The notes: a model not told the origin generated them from the sequence alone. Positions 25,701 to 34,964 are shown, counted from the first letter of the stretch. The stretch: 64,000 nucleotides of DNA from Microvirga sp. TS319 (GCF_041276405.1 NZ_JBGGGT010000002.1:3325001-3389000); one strand, 5' to 3'. A program made the numbers and translations.

Positions 25701-25886
25701 GACGCGAGCGGAACCTATACCAACGCCGATCCGGACGGCATCTCCTTGAGCGCTGCGACAATCCGCGAAGTGGCCAGGGCCGGCACCCCGATCGGCACTC
25801 TCTCGGCGACGGATCCGAACCAGGGCGACACTTTCACCTATCGGCTGCTCGACACCGCCGGTGGTCGCTTCAAACTGGTGCGGTAA
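22743..25886 (+). CDS. Large repeat-containing RTX-type protein, truncated by in-frame stop
   Basis: 1047 residues from ATG 22743 (GAGGAG upstream; a GTG at 22713 is also open). Three degenerate units of about 300 residues repeat a pattern: a GxD(T/N)xxGTGxDE-like opening, a DGGGGxDTLxL stretch, an LxGIExxxGS segment, then a beta-rich part ending in LxVxVTD. The last segment starts a cadherin-like domain (ATDPNQGDTFTYRLLDTAGG) and is cut by TAA at 25884. Codons after the stop remain open in the same frame and complete that domain before an RTX tail. Without the tail, type I secretion would fail. It is a probable secreted calcium-binding adhesin or surface protein, damaged. Confidence 0.75.
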   Translation: MANLKILNLDGERLVRVSNGTPMLIDAGSDVEVVLGDGPLTTLGVGLPGSETTDSLGILLGGPSGVTAPDGISQGKPILVDGVQIGTINFAGPTTLDFSFVAGVTKDQVEQLIKAITYTDSAVAGGFAGGHQIVLNLSDGHRLAAATIAITDNVVGTDLADSFTATGLTLNAGDRLSGLGGDDTLTLTGGGAFNLHLMDGFSGIDTVRGTGVDDEIVIAGTQLGDVHRIDGGGAATQDVLRVTGSADLSDVDIIGFGEIRFGSDGGTLTVGNAELAKLVTGYGTTGDKLTVTGGVLTAQERQALHLRGVDTIVAREVAGGDFVTTTHQAPKVTNFDGNYINAAVGGPVFIDVNRDAVLSVDDGRLKSIAVQVTGPFLLGSVTVAASASLTFSNTDDPTKKNLHYDGTLIGLVEGWGTASLSIGFNADSTASMAQEVLRSLTFVRPNSPPQDTWIITVTVTDLGERRSEGHVHVLSEVTQSLTEGIDNIGGSGLDEIFEATFESLNDGDRIDGGGGLDALQLSASSNRTFDLTLLDSLAGIETIRGSTHSDIIRIGASQLNRVGSFNGGGNDGTSGDALSLAAGTTFDLTWKNISGFERIMLEVDGTQVTTDRLATAQLIDGRSTKNDHLILVGIDLSDTEREAYFSRGIDKITDGSGRTTENRAPALTGVDGDHIRLSAGRSVVIDLESDGTLGAEDDDIRLLTVSVTEKHGAGDTALEIRSGNGITLSAGLDPGSDITVDGVTIGTIATGSDRWEIRVAFTEAATHSLVQKLIRALVYRNTSTDNFLADHDTVKLVLVDEGGRASTAEIDVTITPNIVAFLTNGVDHVVGTGENEVFVAPTNTITAGDTLDGGGGTDTLALGDGPSDLTLFATLTGIEALEGSSDDQTITANAANLAGIATIRGGGGEDRFLLMAGDYDFSGKTIEGVEALSLQGNGTLTFNDRATALLAGAVAGATASVNLTGEAVFTPAERIQLFRQDIASIKDASGTYTNADPDGISLSAATIREVARAGTPIGTLSATDPNQGDTFTYRLLDTAGGRFKLVR
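25884..25886 (+). other. In-frame TAA interrupting the RTX gene
   Basis: The reading frame continues without any shift from 25887 to 26507: GEAWTIKVANPLLLDYEQAR then THTIRVKVTDQEGGSFERNL completes the cadherin-like fold begun before the stop. A single C-to-T change in CAA would produce this TAA. It could be a true nonsense mutation, a sequencing error, or a readthrough site. Confidence 0.8.
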
Positions 25887-26015
25887 GGAGAGGCTTGGAC
25901 GATCAAGGTCGCCAATCCGCTGCTGCTCGACTACGAGCAGGCGCGAACCCACACCATCCGGGTCAAGGTCACCGACCAGGAGGGCGGCTCCTTCGAGCGG
26001 AACCTGACCGTCACC

Positions 26016-26507
26016 GTGAGCGACCTCCGCGGCGAGCGGGCCTCGGGCTCTGCCAGGAACGACAAGCTCTACGGCAGTATCGGCAAGGACGCATTCAGCG
26101 GCGGCGGCGGCAACGATACGCTGAAGGGCGGGAGCGACAACGACACGCTGACCGGCGGCTCCGGCAACGACATGCTCTATGGCGGCTCGGGACGGGACTT
26201 CTTCGTGTTCAACACGGCCTTGAATGCCAGGACCAACAAGGACCGGATCATGGACTGGAGCAAGGCCGACGACACGATCCGGCTGGAGAATGCCATCTTC
26301 AAGGCCTTGAAGAAGACCGGCACGCTGAGCAAGAACTTCTTCAAGCTCGGCAGCAAGGCGACCGATGCCGATGACCATATCGGCTACAACAAGGCGACGG
26401 GCGACCTGTGGTACGATTCGAACGGCAACAAGGCCGGCGGCCAGGTGGTGTTCGCCCATATCGGCAAGAACAAGGCCATCGCCCATAACGATTTCATCGT
26501 CGTCTGA
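26016..26507 (+). CDS. RTX calcium-binding and secretion tail (3' fragment of the preceding gene)
   Basis: 163 residues if started at GTG 26016, which lacks a ribosome-binding sequence; the frame is open back to 25887. Contains nonapeptide-type repeats GGGGNDTLKGGSDNDTLTGG and GSGNDMLYGGSGRDFFVFN, followed by the C-terminal region DRIMDWSKADDTIRLEN and AHNDFIVV that matches the end of the other RTX protein at 34175. Such C-termini bind calcium and carry the type I secretion signal. Best read as the displaced C-terminus of the 22743 gene rather than an independent gene. Confidence 0.7.
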   Translation: MSDLRGERASGSARNDKLYGSIGKDAFSGGGGNDTLKGGSDNDTLTGGSGNDMLYGGSGRDFFVFNTALNARTNKDRIMDWSKADDTIRLENAIFKALKKTGTLSKNFFKLGSKATDADDHIGYNKATGDLWYDSNGNKAGGQVVFAHIGKNKAIAHNDFIVV

Positions 26508-26561
26508 AGCGCCGGACGGACCGCTGATCCGTCAGTGCGGCCAGAGCGGGAAGGACGTTAG

Positions 26562-26665
26562 TGCATCGGACGTGAAATCGAACTCACGTCCGACGCTATA
26601 AGTTGATGGTCTTGAGCATCTTTTCACGCAAAACCGGTTCCCACTTTTCACGTCCGATGCTCTAG
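26562..26665. repeat. Interspersed intergenic repeat, family A subtype 2 (copy 6)
   Basis: TGCATCGGACGTGAAATCGA, ACTCACGTCCGACGCTATAA, TTGAGCATCTTTTCACGCAA, AACCGGTTCCCACTTTTCAC, GTCCGATGCTCTAG. Very close to the copies at 16732 and 60325. Confidence 0.8.
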
Positions 26666-26675
26666 CGCCCCTTTC

Positions 26676-26780
26676 TCGTCATGCCCGGCCCAGGGCCGGG
26701 CATCCATGCCTCATGAGCCGGTGCGCCATCAAGACGTGGATGGAAGACGTGGATGGCCGCACCAAGTGCGGCCATGACGC
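26676..26780. repeat. Palindromic intergenic repeats, family B
   Basis: CTCGTCATGCCCGGCCCAGG with the complementary GGCCGGGCAT gives a perfect 11-base stem with a one-base loop. GCGCCATCAAGACGTGGATG follows, then a second palindromic unit around GGCCGCACCAAGTGCGGCCATGAC. Confidence 0.6.
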
Positions 26781-26865
26781 TGAAGGGAGGGGCGTGGCAT
26801 GGGAGACGGGCTGCGAGGACGACCGAGGAGCACGTCCGCAGCGGCCTTGTGCTGCGGCTCTTCCG

Positions 26866-27846
<981 letters not shown>

Positions 27847-27971
27847 GGGAATCTCCTGATCGGGCGTGGCCGGCGCACGCGTCCGGCGAGGCTGCGTCTC
27901 CCATGAACGAGGGACGGAACCTGGGGTTCCGGAGGCTTCGCGCCACGGCGCATCCCTGTGCGGATCGCCCG

Positions 27972-29150
27972 TCAGGCCACCTGCCCGGCGCACCAGCCGG
28001 ACGACCAGGCCCACTGGAAATTGTAGCCGCCGAGCCAACCCGTCACGTCCACCACCTCGCCGATCAGGTAGAGCCCGGGAACGGACTTGGCCTCCATCGT
28101 CCTGGAATCGAGTTCGCGCGTATCGACGCCGCCCAGCGTCACCTCGGCCGTCCGGTAGCCTTCCGAGCCCGCCGGCTTGAAGCGCCAGCGGTTCACCGCC
28201 TCGTCGATGCGGCGCAGATATTTGTCGGGGCAATCGGCAAGGTTCGCGGGCCCCTTCTCGGCTTCCACGATCAACTGCGCGAGGCGCTTCGGGAGGAAGG
28301 CGGACAGTGCCGTCTGCAGCGCCTGCCGGCCATTCTGGGCGCGGGCCGCGCGCAGCTCCTCGAACAAGTTCACACCGGGCAGCATGGAGACGACGATCTC
28401 CGCACCCTCGCGCCAATAGGACGAGATCTGCAGGATCGCAGGACCGCTCAAACCACGGTGGGTGAATAGCATGGCCTCCGTGAACGTCGTCCTGCCGCAG
28501 CCGATCACGGCGTCGACGGAAACGCCTGCGAGAGGCGTCAGCCACTCCAACATCGTCGGCTCGAGGGTGAGCGGGACGAGCGCGGGGCGGGTCTCGACGA
28601 GGTTCAATCCGAACTGGCGCGCGAGATCGTAGCCGAACCCCGTCGCGCCCATCTTCGGGATCGACTTGCCGCCCGTCGCGACCACCAGTGAGCGGCACTG
28701 CACCGCTCCGTCCGAGAGGGTGAGGCGAAAGCCGTCGGGGCTTTTCTCCGCTTGCGTTACGGATGTCTGCAGCCTCAGCGTGACGCCCGCCTGCTTCATC
28801 TCGCTGAGGAGCAGATCCACGATCTGCCGCGAGGAGCCGTCGCAAAACAGCTGGCCGAGCGTCTTCTCGTGGTAGGTGATGCCATAGCGCTCCACGAGGG
28901 CGATGAAGTCGGCTTGCGTATAACGGCGCAGGGCCGAGATGCAGAAGCCCGGGTTCTGCGAAATGTAGTTGGCGGGCGCGGCGTTGAGGTTCGTGAAATT
29001 ACACCGTCCTCCGCCGGAGATACGGATCTTCTCGCCGGGCTTTGCGGCATGGTCGAGGATCAGCACGGAGCGGCCGCGCTTGCCTGCCTCGACGGCGCAC
29101 ATCATGCCGGCGGCACCCGCACCGACCACCACGACATCGAATTGTTCCAA
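27972..29150 (-). CDS. NAD(P)/FAD-dependent oxidoreductase, HI0933/BaiN family
   Basis: 392 residues from the TTG at 29150 ([20 protein letters not shown] aligns with family N-termini); the frame is open back to 29225. FAD-binding GAGAAG (Rossmann motif), the diagnostic [16 protein letters not shown] stretch, [13 protein letters not shown], and the C-terminal [22 protein letters not shown] are all present. Family members are flavoproteins of uncertain substrate; BaiN reduces bile-acid intermediates in clostridia. The start codon is the least certain point, with only a weak GGGAAT-like ribosome-binding sequence. Confidence 0.85.
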   Translation of the reverse strand: MEQFDVVVVGAGAAGMMCAVEAGKRGRSVLILDHAAKPGEKIRISGGGRCNFTNLNAAPANYISQNPGFCISALRRYTQADFIALVERYGITYHEKTLGQLFCDGSSRQIVDLLLSEMKQAGVTLRLQTSVTQAEKSPDGFRLTLSDGAVQCRSLVVATGGKSIPKMGATGFGYDLARQFGLNLVETRPALVPLTLEPTMLEWLTPLAGVSVDAVIGCGRTTFTEAMLFTHRGLSGPAILQISSYWREGAEIVVSMLPGVNLFEELRAARAQNGRQALQTALSAFLPKRLAQLIVEAEKGPANLADCPDKYLRRIDEAVNRWRFKPAGSEGYRTAEVTLGGVDTRELDSRTMEAKSVPGLYLIGEVVDVTGWLGGYNFQWAWSSGWCAGQVA

Positions 29151-29327
29151 GAGACTTAATTCCCGAGAGATCTTCCGCAAACGAAGGCGAGCGGCTTGGT
29201 AGTGCACTTTTGCCGGATCGTGCAAGCGGAAGAGGAGCGAGGCCGCTCCGAGGCAAGACCCCGGTTTGGGAGCCTCGGCGAAGCGTGGTAAGGCCCAAGG
29301 CCCCGCAACGGCTTTTCCCTGAACCTC

Positions 29328-29765
29328 ATGCCGCCTCTTGCCGAATACGGCACTCTCTTCGCCGCCGCGTTCCTGTCGGCCACGATCTTCCCATTCCAGT
29401 CGGAGGCCGTGCTCCTCGGCTTTCTGGTGGCGGGCGACGGCCGCGGGTGGCTGCTCATCCTCGTCGCCAGCGTCGCCAATGTTCTCGGCTCCGTCGTGAA
29501 CTGGTACCTGGGGCGTTTCCTCAGCCGCTTCGAGGGCCGGCGCTGGTTTCCGGTCAAGCGCGAGCAGATGGCCCGTGCGGAGGGCTGGTACGGCCGCTAT
29601 GGGCGCTGGACCCTTCTGCTCAGCTGGGTGCCGGTGATCGGCGATCCGCTCACCATCGTGGCGGGCGTGCTGCGCGAGCCCCTGCCCGTCTTCATCCTGC
29701 TCGTGACGCTCGCCAAGACGGGCCGCTATCTGGCCGTCGGAGCGCTCAGCCTGGGCTGGACCTGA
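29328..29765 (+). CDS. YqaA family (DedA-related) small membrane protein
   Basis: 145 residues with four hydrophobic helices. LSATIFPFQSEAVLLGFLVA, GSVVNWYLGRFLSRFEGRRW, and LLSWVPVIGDPLTIVAGVLR follow the SNARE-associated/DedA pattern (E...G...N near helix 1-2 and PxxGDP near helix 3). YqaA proteins are short DedA relatives of unknown transport or lipid-scrambling role. It starts divergently from the flavoprotein and ends before a tandem repeat. Confidence 0.85.
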   Translation: MPPLAEYGTLFAAAFLSATIFPFQSEAVLLGFLVAGDGRGWLLILVASVANVLGSVVNWYLGRFLSRFEGRRWFPVKREQMARAEGWYGRYGRWTLLLSWVPVIGDPLTIVAGVLREPLPVFILLVTLAKTGRYLAVGALSLGWT

Positions 29766-29770
29766 GCGGC

Positions 29771-29814
29771 GTCACGGCCACGTCACGGCCACGTCACGGC
29801 CACGTCACGGCCCC
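29771..29814. repeat. Four tandem copies of an 11-base unit
   Basis: GTCACGGCCAC occurs at 29771, 29782, 29793 and, with the final A changed to C, at 29804. It lies between two convergent genes and contains the stop codon of the minus-strand 81-residue gene. The unit length is not a multiple of three. Confidence 0.9.
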
Positions 29815-30050
29815 TGGAGGCTCAGCCAGATTTCCTCCAGCATCGCGGGGCCGAGAACGGCTCCGGACGAGGTGCGGATCACGGCCTGCTTGCCGGCCGG
29901 GGCCTCGTTGGTCATGGCCCAGTGCACCGCCTCGCGAAGGTTCTTGAACTCGGTCACGTCGCTCGCGTCGCGATGGGCGCCTCCCTTGGGCGCGACGATC
30001 GGCTCGTATTGGAGATGAGCGGGGGCATCCCAGTCGGTCTTCGGCACCAT
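29805..30050 (-). CDS. Small hypothetical protein
   Basis: 81 residues: MVPKTDWDAPAHLQYEPIVA, then DVTEFKNLREAVHWAMTNEA and a conserved-looking GKQAVIRTSSGAVLGPAMLE. There is no signal or membrane segment, and the composition suits a small soluble alpha-beta protein. Probably a real gene of unknown function. Its stop lies inside the 11-base tandem repeat, so repeat changes would alter the C-terminus. Confidence 0.6.
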   Translation of the reverse strand: MVPKTDWDAPAHLQYEPIVAPKGGAHRDASDVTEFKNLREAVHWAMTNEAPAGKQAVIRTSSGAVLGPAMLEEIWLSLQGP

Positions 30051-30279
30051 GGCGTCGTCCTGCCCGTATCTGATGACGTTGCCAGGAACAACGCAGCCCG
30101 GGCAAGGCCGGTTCAGCTTGAGAACGGCGCAAATCGAGCGCGGCCGGGCGCTTTCCAGGCGCGAAACGCCGCTCCGGCATGCGTTCTGCGCCTAAAGGCG
30201 GCAGCAAAACCGCTTGCATGTCAGGCGTTTTCAGCCGAACAAGACAGGCTTACGGATTGTGAGGACCAGAGTACACCCC

Positions 30280-32109
30280 ATGCCAGCCTATCGCTCTCGC
30301 ACCACCACCCACGGCCGCAACATGGCGGGCGCCCGCGGCCTCTGGCGGGCCACCGGCATGAAGGATTCCGACTTCGGCAAGCCGATCATCGCCGTCGTGA
30401 ACTCCTTCACCCAGTTCGTGCCGGGCCACGTCCACCTGAAGGACCTGGGGCAGCTCGTCGCGCGCGAGATCGAGAAGGCAGGCGGCGTCGCCAAGGAATT
30501 CAACACCATCGCGGTGGATGACGGCATCGCCATGGGCCATGACGGCATGCTCTACTCCCTGCCCTCGCGGGAGCTGATCGCCGATTCCGTGGAATACATG
30601 GTCAACGCCCATTGCGCGGACGCCATGGTCTGCATCTCCAACTGCGACAAGATCACTCCCGGCATGCTGATGGCCGCCATGCGCCTCAACATCCCGGTGG
30701 TCTTCGTCTCCGGTGGCCCCATGGAAGCGGGCAAGGTGCAGCTCAACGGCGTGACCAAGAAGCTCGACCTCGTCGATGCCATGGTGGCGGCCGCCGACGA
30801 TACGGTGGCCGACGAGGACATCCAGGCCATCGAGCGCTCGGCCTGCCCGACCTGCGGCTCGTGCTCGGGCATGTTCACGGCCAATTCCATGAACTGCCTC
30901 ACCGAGGCTCTGGGCCTCTCTCTGCCCGGCAACGGCTCGACGCTCGCGACCCATGCCGACCGCCGCCGTCTCTTCGTTGAGGCCGGTCACCTGATCGTCG
31001 ATCTCGCCCGCCGCTATTACGAGCAGGACGACGAAAGCGTGCTGCCGCGCTCCATCGCCTCTTTCGCGGCCTTCGAGAACGCCATGACGCTCGACATCGC
31101 CATGGGCGGATCGAGCAACACGGTGCTGCACCTGCTGGCGGCGGCCTACGAGGCCGAGGTTCCCTTCACCATGGCCGATATCGACCGCCTGTCGCGCCGC
31201 GTGCCGGTGCTCTGCAAGGTCGCGCCCGCGGTGGCCAACGTGCATATGGAAGACGTGCATCGCGCCGGCGGCATCATGTCCATCCTCGGCGAGCTCGACC
31301 GAGCAGGCCTCATCGACACCGCCGTGCCGACGGTCCATGCCGAGAGCATGAAGGCCGCCCTCGACCGCTGGGACGTGCGCCGCACCAACAGCCATGCCGT
31401 GCATGAATTCTTCAGTGCCGCTCCCGGCGGCGTGCCGACGCAAACCGCCTTCAGCCAGGAAAGCCGCTACGACAGTGTGGACACGGACCGTGCCAACGGG
31501 GTGATCCGCGACTCGGAGCATGCCTTCTCGAAGGACGGCGGCCTCGCCGTGCTCTCCGGAAACCTCGCCCTCGACGGCTGCATCGTGAAAACTGCGGGCG
31601 TCGACGAGAGCATCCTGAAATTCTCCGGTCCCGCGATCGTCTTCGAAAGCCAGGACGATGCCGTCAGCGGCATCCTCAACGGCAAGGTGAAAGCCGGCGA
31701 TGTGGTCGTCATCCGCTACGAGGGTCCGCGCGGCGGCCCGGGCATGCAGGAGATGCTCTATCCGACGAGCTACCTGAAATCGAAGGGCCTGGGCAAAGCC
31801 TGTGCGCTCATCACCGACGGGCGCTTTTCCGGCGGCACCTCGGGCCTGTCCATCGGTCACGTCTCGCCGGAAGCGGCGGAGGGCGGCGCGATCGGCCTCG
31901 TGCGGGACGGCGATCGGATCGAGATCGACATCCCGAACCGCCGCATCCAGCTCGCCGTGGACGAGGCCGAGCTGGAGCGCCGCCGCGCCGAGCAGGAAAC
32001 GAAGGGCTGGAAGCCCGCCGCACCCCGCAAGCGCAAGATCTCGGCGGCCCTCAAGGCCTATGCCATGCTGACCACCAGCGCCGCCAAGGGCGCGGTGCGC
32101 CAGATCTGA
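30280..32109 (+). CDS. ilvD: Dihydroxy-acid dehydratase
   Basis: 609 residues. Converts 2,3-dihydroxy-isovalerate/3-methylvalerate to the 2-oxo acids in valine and isoleucine synthesis. The iron-sulfur cysteines are visible in [13 protein letters not shown] and [18 protein letters not shown], Mg-binding in [12 protein letters not shown], and the C-terminal [20 protein letters not shown] loop contacts substrate. ATG 30280 gives the family N-terminus [20 protein letters not shown]; an upstream start would add 22 atypical residues. It stands alone, with no other ilv gene nearby. A perfect palindrome lies just after the stop. Confidence 0.97.
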   Translation: MPAYRSRTTTHGRNMAGARGLWRATGMKDSDFGKPIIAVVNSFTQFVPGHVHLKDLGQLVAREIEKAGGVAKEFNTIAVDDGIAMGHDGMLYSLPSRELIADSVEYMVNAHCADAMVCISNCDKITPGMLMAAMRLNIPVVFVSGGPMEAGKVQLNGVTKKLDLVDAMVAAADDTVADEDIQAIERSACPTCGSCSGMFTANSMNCLTEALGLSLPGNGSTLATHADRRRLFVEAGHLIVDLARRYYEQDDESVLPRSIASFAAFENAMTLDIAMGGSSNTVLHLLAAAYEAEVPFTMADIDRLSRRVPVLCKVAPAVANVHMEDVHRAGGIMSILGELDRAGLIDTAVPTVHAESMKAALDRWDVRRTNSHAVHEFFSAAPGGVPTQTAFSQESRYDSVDTDRANGVIRDSEHAFSKDGGLAVLSGNLALDGCIVKTAGVDESILKFSGPAIVFESQDDAVSGILNGKVKAGDVVVIRYEGPRGGPGMQEMLYPTSYLKSKGLGKACALITDGRFSGGTSGLSIGHVSPEAAEGGAIGLVRDGDRIEIDIPNRRIQLAVDEAELERRRAEQETKGWKPAAPRKRKISAALKAYAMLTTSAAKGAVRQI

Positions 32110-32114
32110 CTTTC

Positions 32115-32150
32115 GACACGGATCCCCGGATCGATCCGGGGATCCGTGTC
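32115..32150. terminator. 36-base perfect palindrome after ilvD
   Basis: From G32115 to C32150 the sequence is its own complement (GACACGGATCCCCGGATC joined to its reverse complement), with no unpaired centre. It begins six bases after the ilvD stop. As RNA it would fold into a very stable GC-rich hairpin, suitable as a terminator or 3' stabiliser, but it lacks a T tract. A family B unit (CGTCATGCCCGGCCCTGTGCCGGGCAT) follows at 32179. Confidence 0.6.
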
Positions 32151-32342
32151 CTACTGCCCCGGCTCATCCAGAGCGCGTCGTCATGCCCGGCCCTGTGCCG
32201 GGCATTCGTGTTTTTAGAGCATCGAGACTCCCTCGGCCATTCGGCCTAACGACAAGGTTAATTTGATACGTTATACAATTATCAAGAAAGCTGCCTTAGC
32301 TTTATCGCAGCTCCGAATACCGATCGATCAAGGGACAGGCGC

Positions 32343-34175
32343 ATAAGCAGCAGTCGGATCTTCGAATGGGAAAGCATCACCCAGCCTTCGTATTGGGGAG
32401 GCCAGGCCCTTTCCCCCGGCGGTCTGGCGGCCATGCGTCAGATCGCGGCCACCGGCGCCGGCACCGTCACGCTCATCCCGAACTTTTTCCAGGACAATAA
32501 ATTCAGCAATTCGATGGGATTGAAGCTCGGCGATCCGAACAATCCCTGGGATGACGAAAGCGACACCTTCGAGCGGGTCGTGCAGACCATTCTTCAAGCC
32601 AAGGGGCTCGGCCTCAACGTGGTACTCAAGCCCCATCTCGAAACCAACGACCGCGTGTGGCGCGCGGAACTCGCGCCCAGCGACGCCAAGGCGTGGTTCG
32701 ACAGCTACAAGGCCATGATGGTCGAATATGCGAGGGCGGCGCAGACGGGTGGCGCGGCGATGATCTGCATCGGCACCGAAATGGACAGCATGATCGACCC
32801 GACCAAGCAATGTAGCGACGGCAAGACCTATACCGAGAAATGGAAGGAGATCGTCGATGCCGTGCGGGTCGTCTATACGGGCAAGATCACTTACGCTGCG
32901 ACATACTGGACGGTGAAGACAGTCGGGTTCTGGGACAAGGTCGATTATATCGGCGTCGACGCCTATTACCCGATGTCGACCGTGAACGATCCGACCGTCG
33001 ACCAGATGGTCGAGGCCTGGACGAAGCCGCATTCCAACCCCTGGATCCGGGATACGCTGCTCGGTGGCAAGTCCATCGTCGATTACTACAAGGCCCTGTC
33101 CGACCATTACGGCAAGCAGGTGATCTTCACCGAGGTCGGGTTCCGCAGCATGGACGGGGCGAACAAGGATCCGGGTGTCTTCGGCAGCGGCGGCACCTAC
33201 GACCCGCAGGAGCAGGTGGACTGTTACGCGGCTCTTTACAAAGTGATGGAGAACTACGGCGGCCGGTGGCTCGCGGGCTCCTTCCTCTGGAGCTATTACT
33301 CCTTCGAACACCCGATGGCTCCTCAGGCGGAAGGCGGAGCAGGCGTTTCGTGGACCGACTACACGACGCAGGACAAGCCCGCCAACGAGACGATCACCTA
33401 TCACTATTCCAGCCCGGTCCACACCACCGGCCTCGTCTGGAACGGCACGGCGGGAGCCGACAAGCTCGACGGCGGCTACCACAACGACACGCTCAATGGG
33501 GGCGGCGGCAACGACGTGCTCTGGGGCGGTCAAGGGAACGACAGCCTCAAGGGAGGAGCGGGCAACGATATCTATTACGTGGACGCTACGGGCGATAGGG
33601 TGGTGGAAACCTCCAAGGGCGGCACCGCCGACCGGGTCTACACCGTCGTCAGCCACACGCTCGCAGCCTATGTCGAGCGGCTTTATGCGACCGGCGGCTC
33701 TTCCATTGCGCTCAAGGGCAATGCCGGCGCCAACACGATTACGGGCAATACGGGCCACAACAAGATCTCCGGCCTGTCCGGCAACGACCGGCTGATCGGT
33801 GGGTCGGGCAACGACACGCTCGATGGCGGCACCGGACGGGACGTTCTCACGGGCGGGGTCGGGCGCGACACCTTCGTGTTCAAGGACCGGCCGGGCAGCA
33901 CCCGCTACGACAAGATCACCGACTACAACAAGGCCGATGACAGCTTCCAGCTCGACAACAAGTACATGGCCAAGCTGGGCGGCCCGGGTCGGTTGAGCAG
34001 CTCCAAGTTCGTGGTCGGCAAGGTGGCCAAGGATCACGACGACCACCTGATCTACGACAAGGGCACCGGCAAGCTCTACTACGATGCCGACGGCTCCGGC
34101 GGCCAGGCGCAGGTGCTCATCGCCCAGTTCACCAACAAGGTCGCGCTCACCGCCTCCGAGTTCACGATCATCTGA
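32343..34175 (+). CDS. GH113-like glycoside hydrolase with RTX secretion domain; start codon apparently ATA
   Basis: Coding evidence begins at 32343: SSSRIFEWESITQPSYWGGQ, then ALSPGGLAAM, is the expected first strand of a GH113-type (beta-mannanase) barrel. No ATG, GTG or TTG is in frame between the stop at 32259 and ATG 32433. AGGGA lies seven bases before ATA 32343, so an ATG-to-ATA change is likely. From 32433 the product is 580 residues: likely acid/base Glu116 (IGTEMDS), nucleophile Glu234 (FTEVGF), then RTX repeats GGGGNDVLWGGQGNDSLKGG and GSGNDTLDGGTGRD, and a C-terminus like that at 26507. It was probably secreted by a type I system for mannan-like substrates. Confidence 0.75.
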   Translation: MSSSRIFEWESITQPSYWGGQALSPGGLAAMRQIAATGAGTVTLIPNFFQDNKFSNSMGLKLGDPNNPWDDESDTFERVVQTILQAKGLGLNVVLKPHLETNDRVWRAELAPSDAKAWFDSYKAMMVEYARAAQTGGAAMICIGTEMDSMIDPTKQCSDGKTYTEKWKEIVDAVRVVYTGKITYAATYWTVKTVGFWDKVDYIGVDAYYPMSTVNDPTVDQMVEAWTKPHSNPWIRDTLLGGKSIVDYYKALSDHYGKQVIFTEVGFRSMDGANKDPGVFGSGGTYDPQEQVDCYAALYKVMENYGGRWLAGSFLWSYYSFEHPMAPQAEGGAGVSWTDYTTQDKPANETITYHYSSPVHTTGLVWNGTAGADKLDGGYHNDTLNGGGGNDVLWGGQGNDSLKGGAGNDIYYVDATGDRVVETSKGGTADRVYTVVSHTLAAYVERLYATGGSSIALKGNAGANTITGNTGHNKISGLSGNDRLIGGSGNDTLDGGTGRDVLTGGVGRDTFVFKDRPGSTRYDKITDYNKADDSFQLDNKYMAKLGGPGRLSSSKFVVGKVAKDHDDHLIYDKGTGKLYYDADGSGGQAQVLIAQFTNKVALTASEFTII

Positions 34176-34503
34176 AACACTAGCGCATCGTGCGCGGGAG
34201 ATGGGCACCGGTTCTGCGTGAAAAGATGCTCAAAACATAGACTGACAGCATCGGATACGGGTTCGATTTCACGTCCGATGCTGTACCCGGAGGACGACTG
34301 GCAGGCAGGAGAGCTGCACCTGCCCTGCTCATCTTCGACACCAGTTTGACGTCCCGCCGCCGCAGAGCCGGAACTTGGAACGCATTGGCGCCTTTCTTGC
34401 ATGGCTTCTGCTTCCTATAGTCCCAACCATCTTATTCGTCCTTGACGGCATCGCATTGGGCAGGGACCAGTCAGGGACGTTTCAATCGGCCGTGAGGAGT
34501 CTT
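34176..34503. other. Intergenic region with family A repeat
   Basis: No gene is supported. A family A subtype 2 repeat in reverse orientation occupies 34180-34285. The remainder leads to the ribosome-binding site (GAGGAG) of the small secreted protein. An upstream in-frame ATG at 34375 exists but would displace the signal peptide. Confidence 0.6.
34180..34285. repeat. Interspersed intergenic repeat, family A subtype 2 (copy 7, inverted)
   Basis: CTAGCGCATCGTGCGCGGGA, ACCGGTTCTGCGTGAAAAGA, TGCTCAAAACATAG, CAGCATCGGATACGGGTTCG, TTTCACGTCCGATGCTGTA. Reverse orientation relative to the copy at 26562; the centre is diverged. Confidence 0.7.
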
Positions 34504-34806
34504 ATGCGCCATTTCGTTTTCGCTGCTGTTCTTGCAGGATTGCCGGCCTCGGCCATCGCCCAGGGAGCCGCTCCCGAAGCCAAAGGCTTGCAGCTGACGG
34601 TTCGCCCCTCCGGTTACGAGGCAGAGCCGAATGACGCACAGGAACGGCAGGAAAAGCTGCTCAAGCGCCTCGAGCAGAGCAACCACATGATCCGCTCCAT
34701 CTGCATCAATTGCGGCGACTCATGGAAGCATCAGCTCTACGAGCCCTTCAATCCCTATGCGTCCCTGAAGGCGTCTGCCCGCCCCTCGGACGACCCCGAG
34801 AACTGA
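34504..34806 (+). CDS. Small secreted hypothetical protein with CxxC motif
   Basis: 100 residues. Signal peptide MRHFVFAAVLAGLPASAIAQ, then a charged helix (AQERQEKLLKRLEQSNHMIR) and SICINCGDSWKHQLYEPFNP with a CxxC pair. GAGGAG precedes ATG 34504. It is probably periplasmic; the CxxC could form a disulfide or bind haem or metal only with further ligands, which are not evident. Function unknown. Confidence 0.7.
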   Translation: MRHFVFAAVLAGLPASAIAQGAAPEAKGLQLTVRPSGYEAEPNDAQERQEKLLKRLEQSNHMIRSICINCGDSWKHQLYEPFNPYASLKASARPSDDPEN

Positions 34807-34937
34807 CGCCCGTCCACAGACCCGGGCCACCGGCCGTAGGCAATTCTGCAAACGTCGGCCGCTATTGAGACGCATGCGGCAGCCCTGTATACCTGGAAAG
34901 GCGCAAGGGGGGCCTCGCGTTATCATCTGGAAAGGGT

Positions 34938-34953
34938 GTCACCGCATGGTGAC
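34938..34953 (+). other. Hairpin in the SMR gene leader
   Basis: A perfect six-base-pair stem GTCACC-GCAT-GGTGAC ends eleven bases before the SMR start and overlaps the approach to its weak ribosome-binding sequence. It may reduce translation. It does not match the guanidine riboswitch consensus that would be expected for a sugE/gdx gene. Confidence 0.35.
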
Positions 34954-34964
34954 GTGAGACCTGT

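Larger units (their letters stand above)
26508..26865. other. Intergenic region filled with repeats
   Basis: No gene is seen. It holds a family A subtype 2 repeat (26562-26665), a family B palindrome with a perfect 11-base hairpin (26681-26703), a GACGTGGATG duplication (26734 and 26746), and a GGCCGCACCAAGTGCGGCC dyad (26754-26772). Confidence 0.65.

Noticed and set aside
24678..26486. Very long minus-strand open frame opposite the large RTX gene
   Set aside because: It is antisense to a gene with clear repeat domains; the composition is Arg/Val/Asp/Gly-rich without domains, as expected for a shadow frame in GC-rich DNA. Similar shadows opposite ilvD, FUSC, the GH113-like gene and the pseudouridine synthase were dropped for the same reason.
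29150..29327. tRNA or small RNA in the gap between the flavoprotein and the YqaA gene
   Set aside because: No cloverleaf or terminator-bounded structure is visible; the segment is a short divergent promoter region.
34807..34964. Guanidine riboswitch in front of the SugE/Gdx gene
   Set aside because: Only a six-base hairpin was found; neither the paired ACGR loops of the mini-ykkC type nor the conserved blocks of the ykkC class could be recognised by eye.
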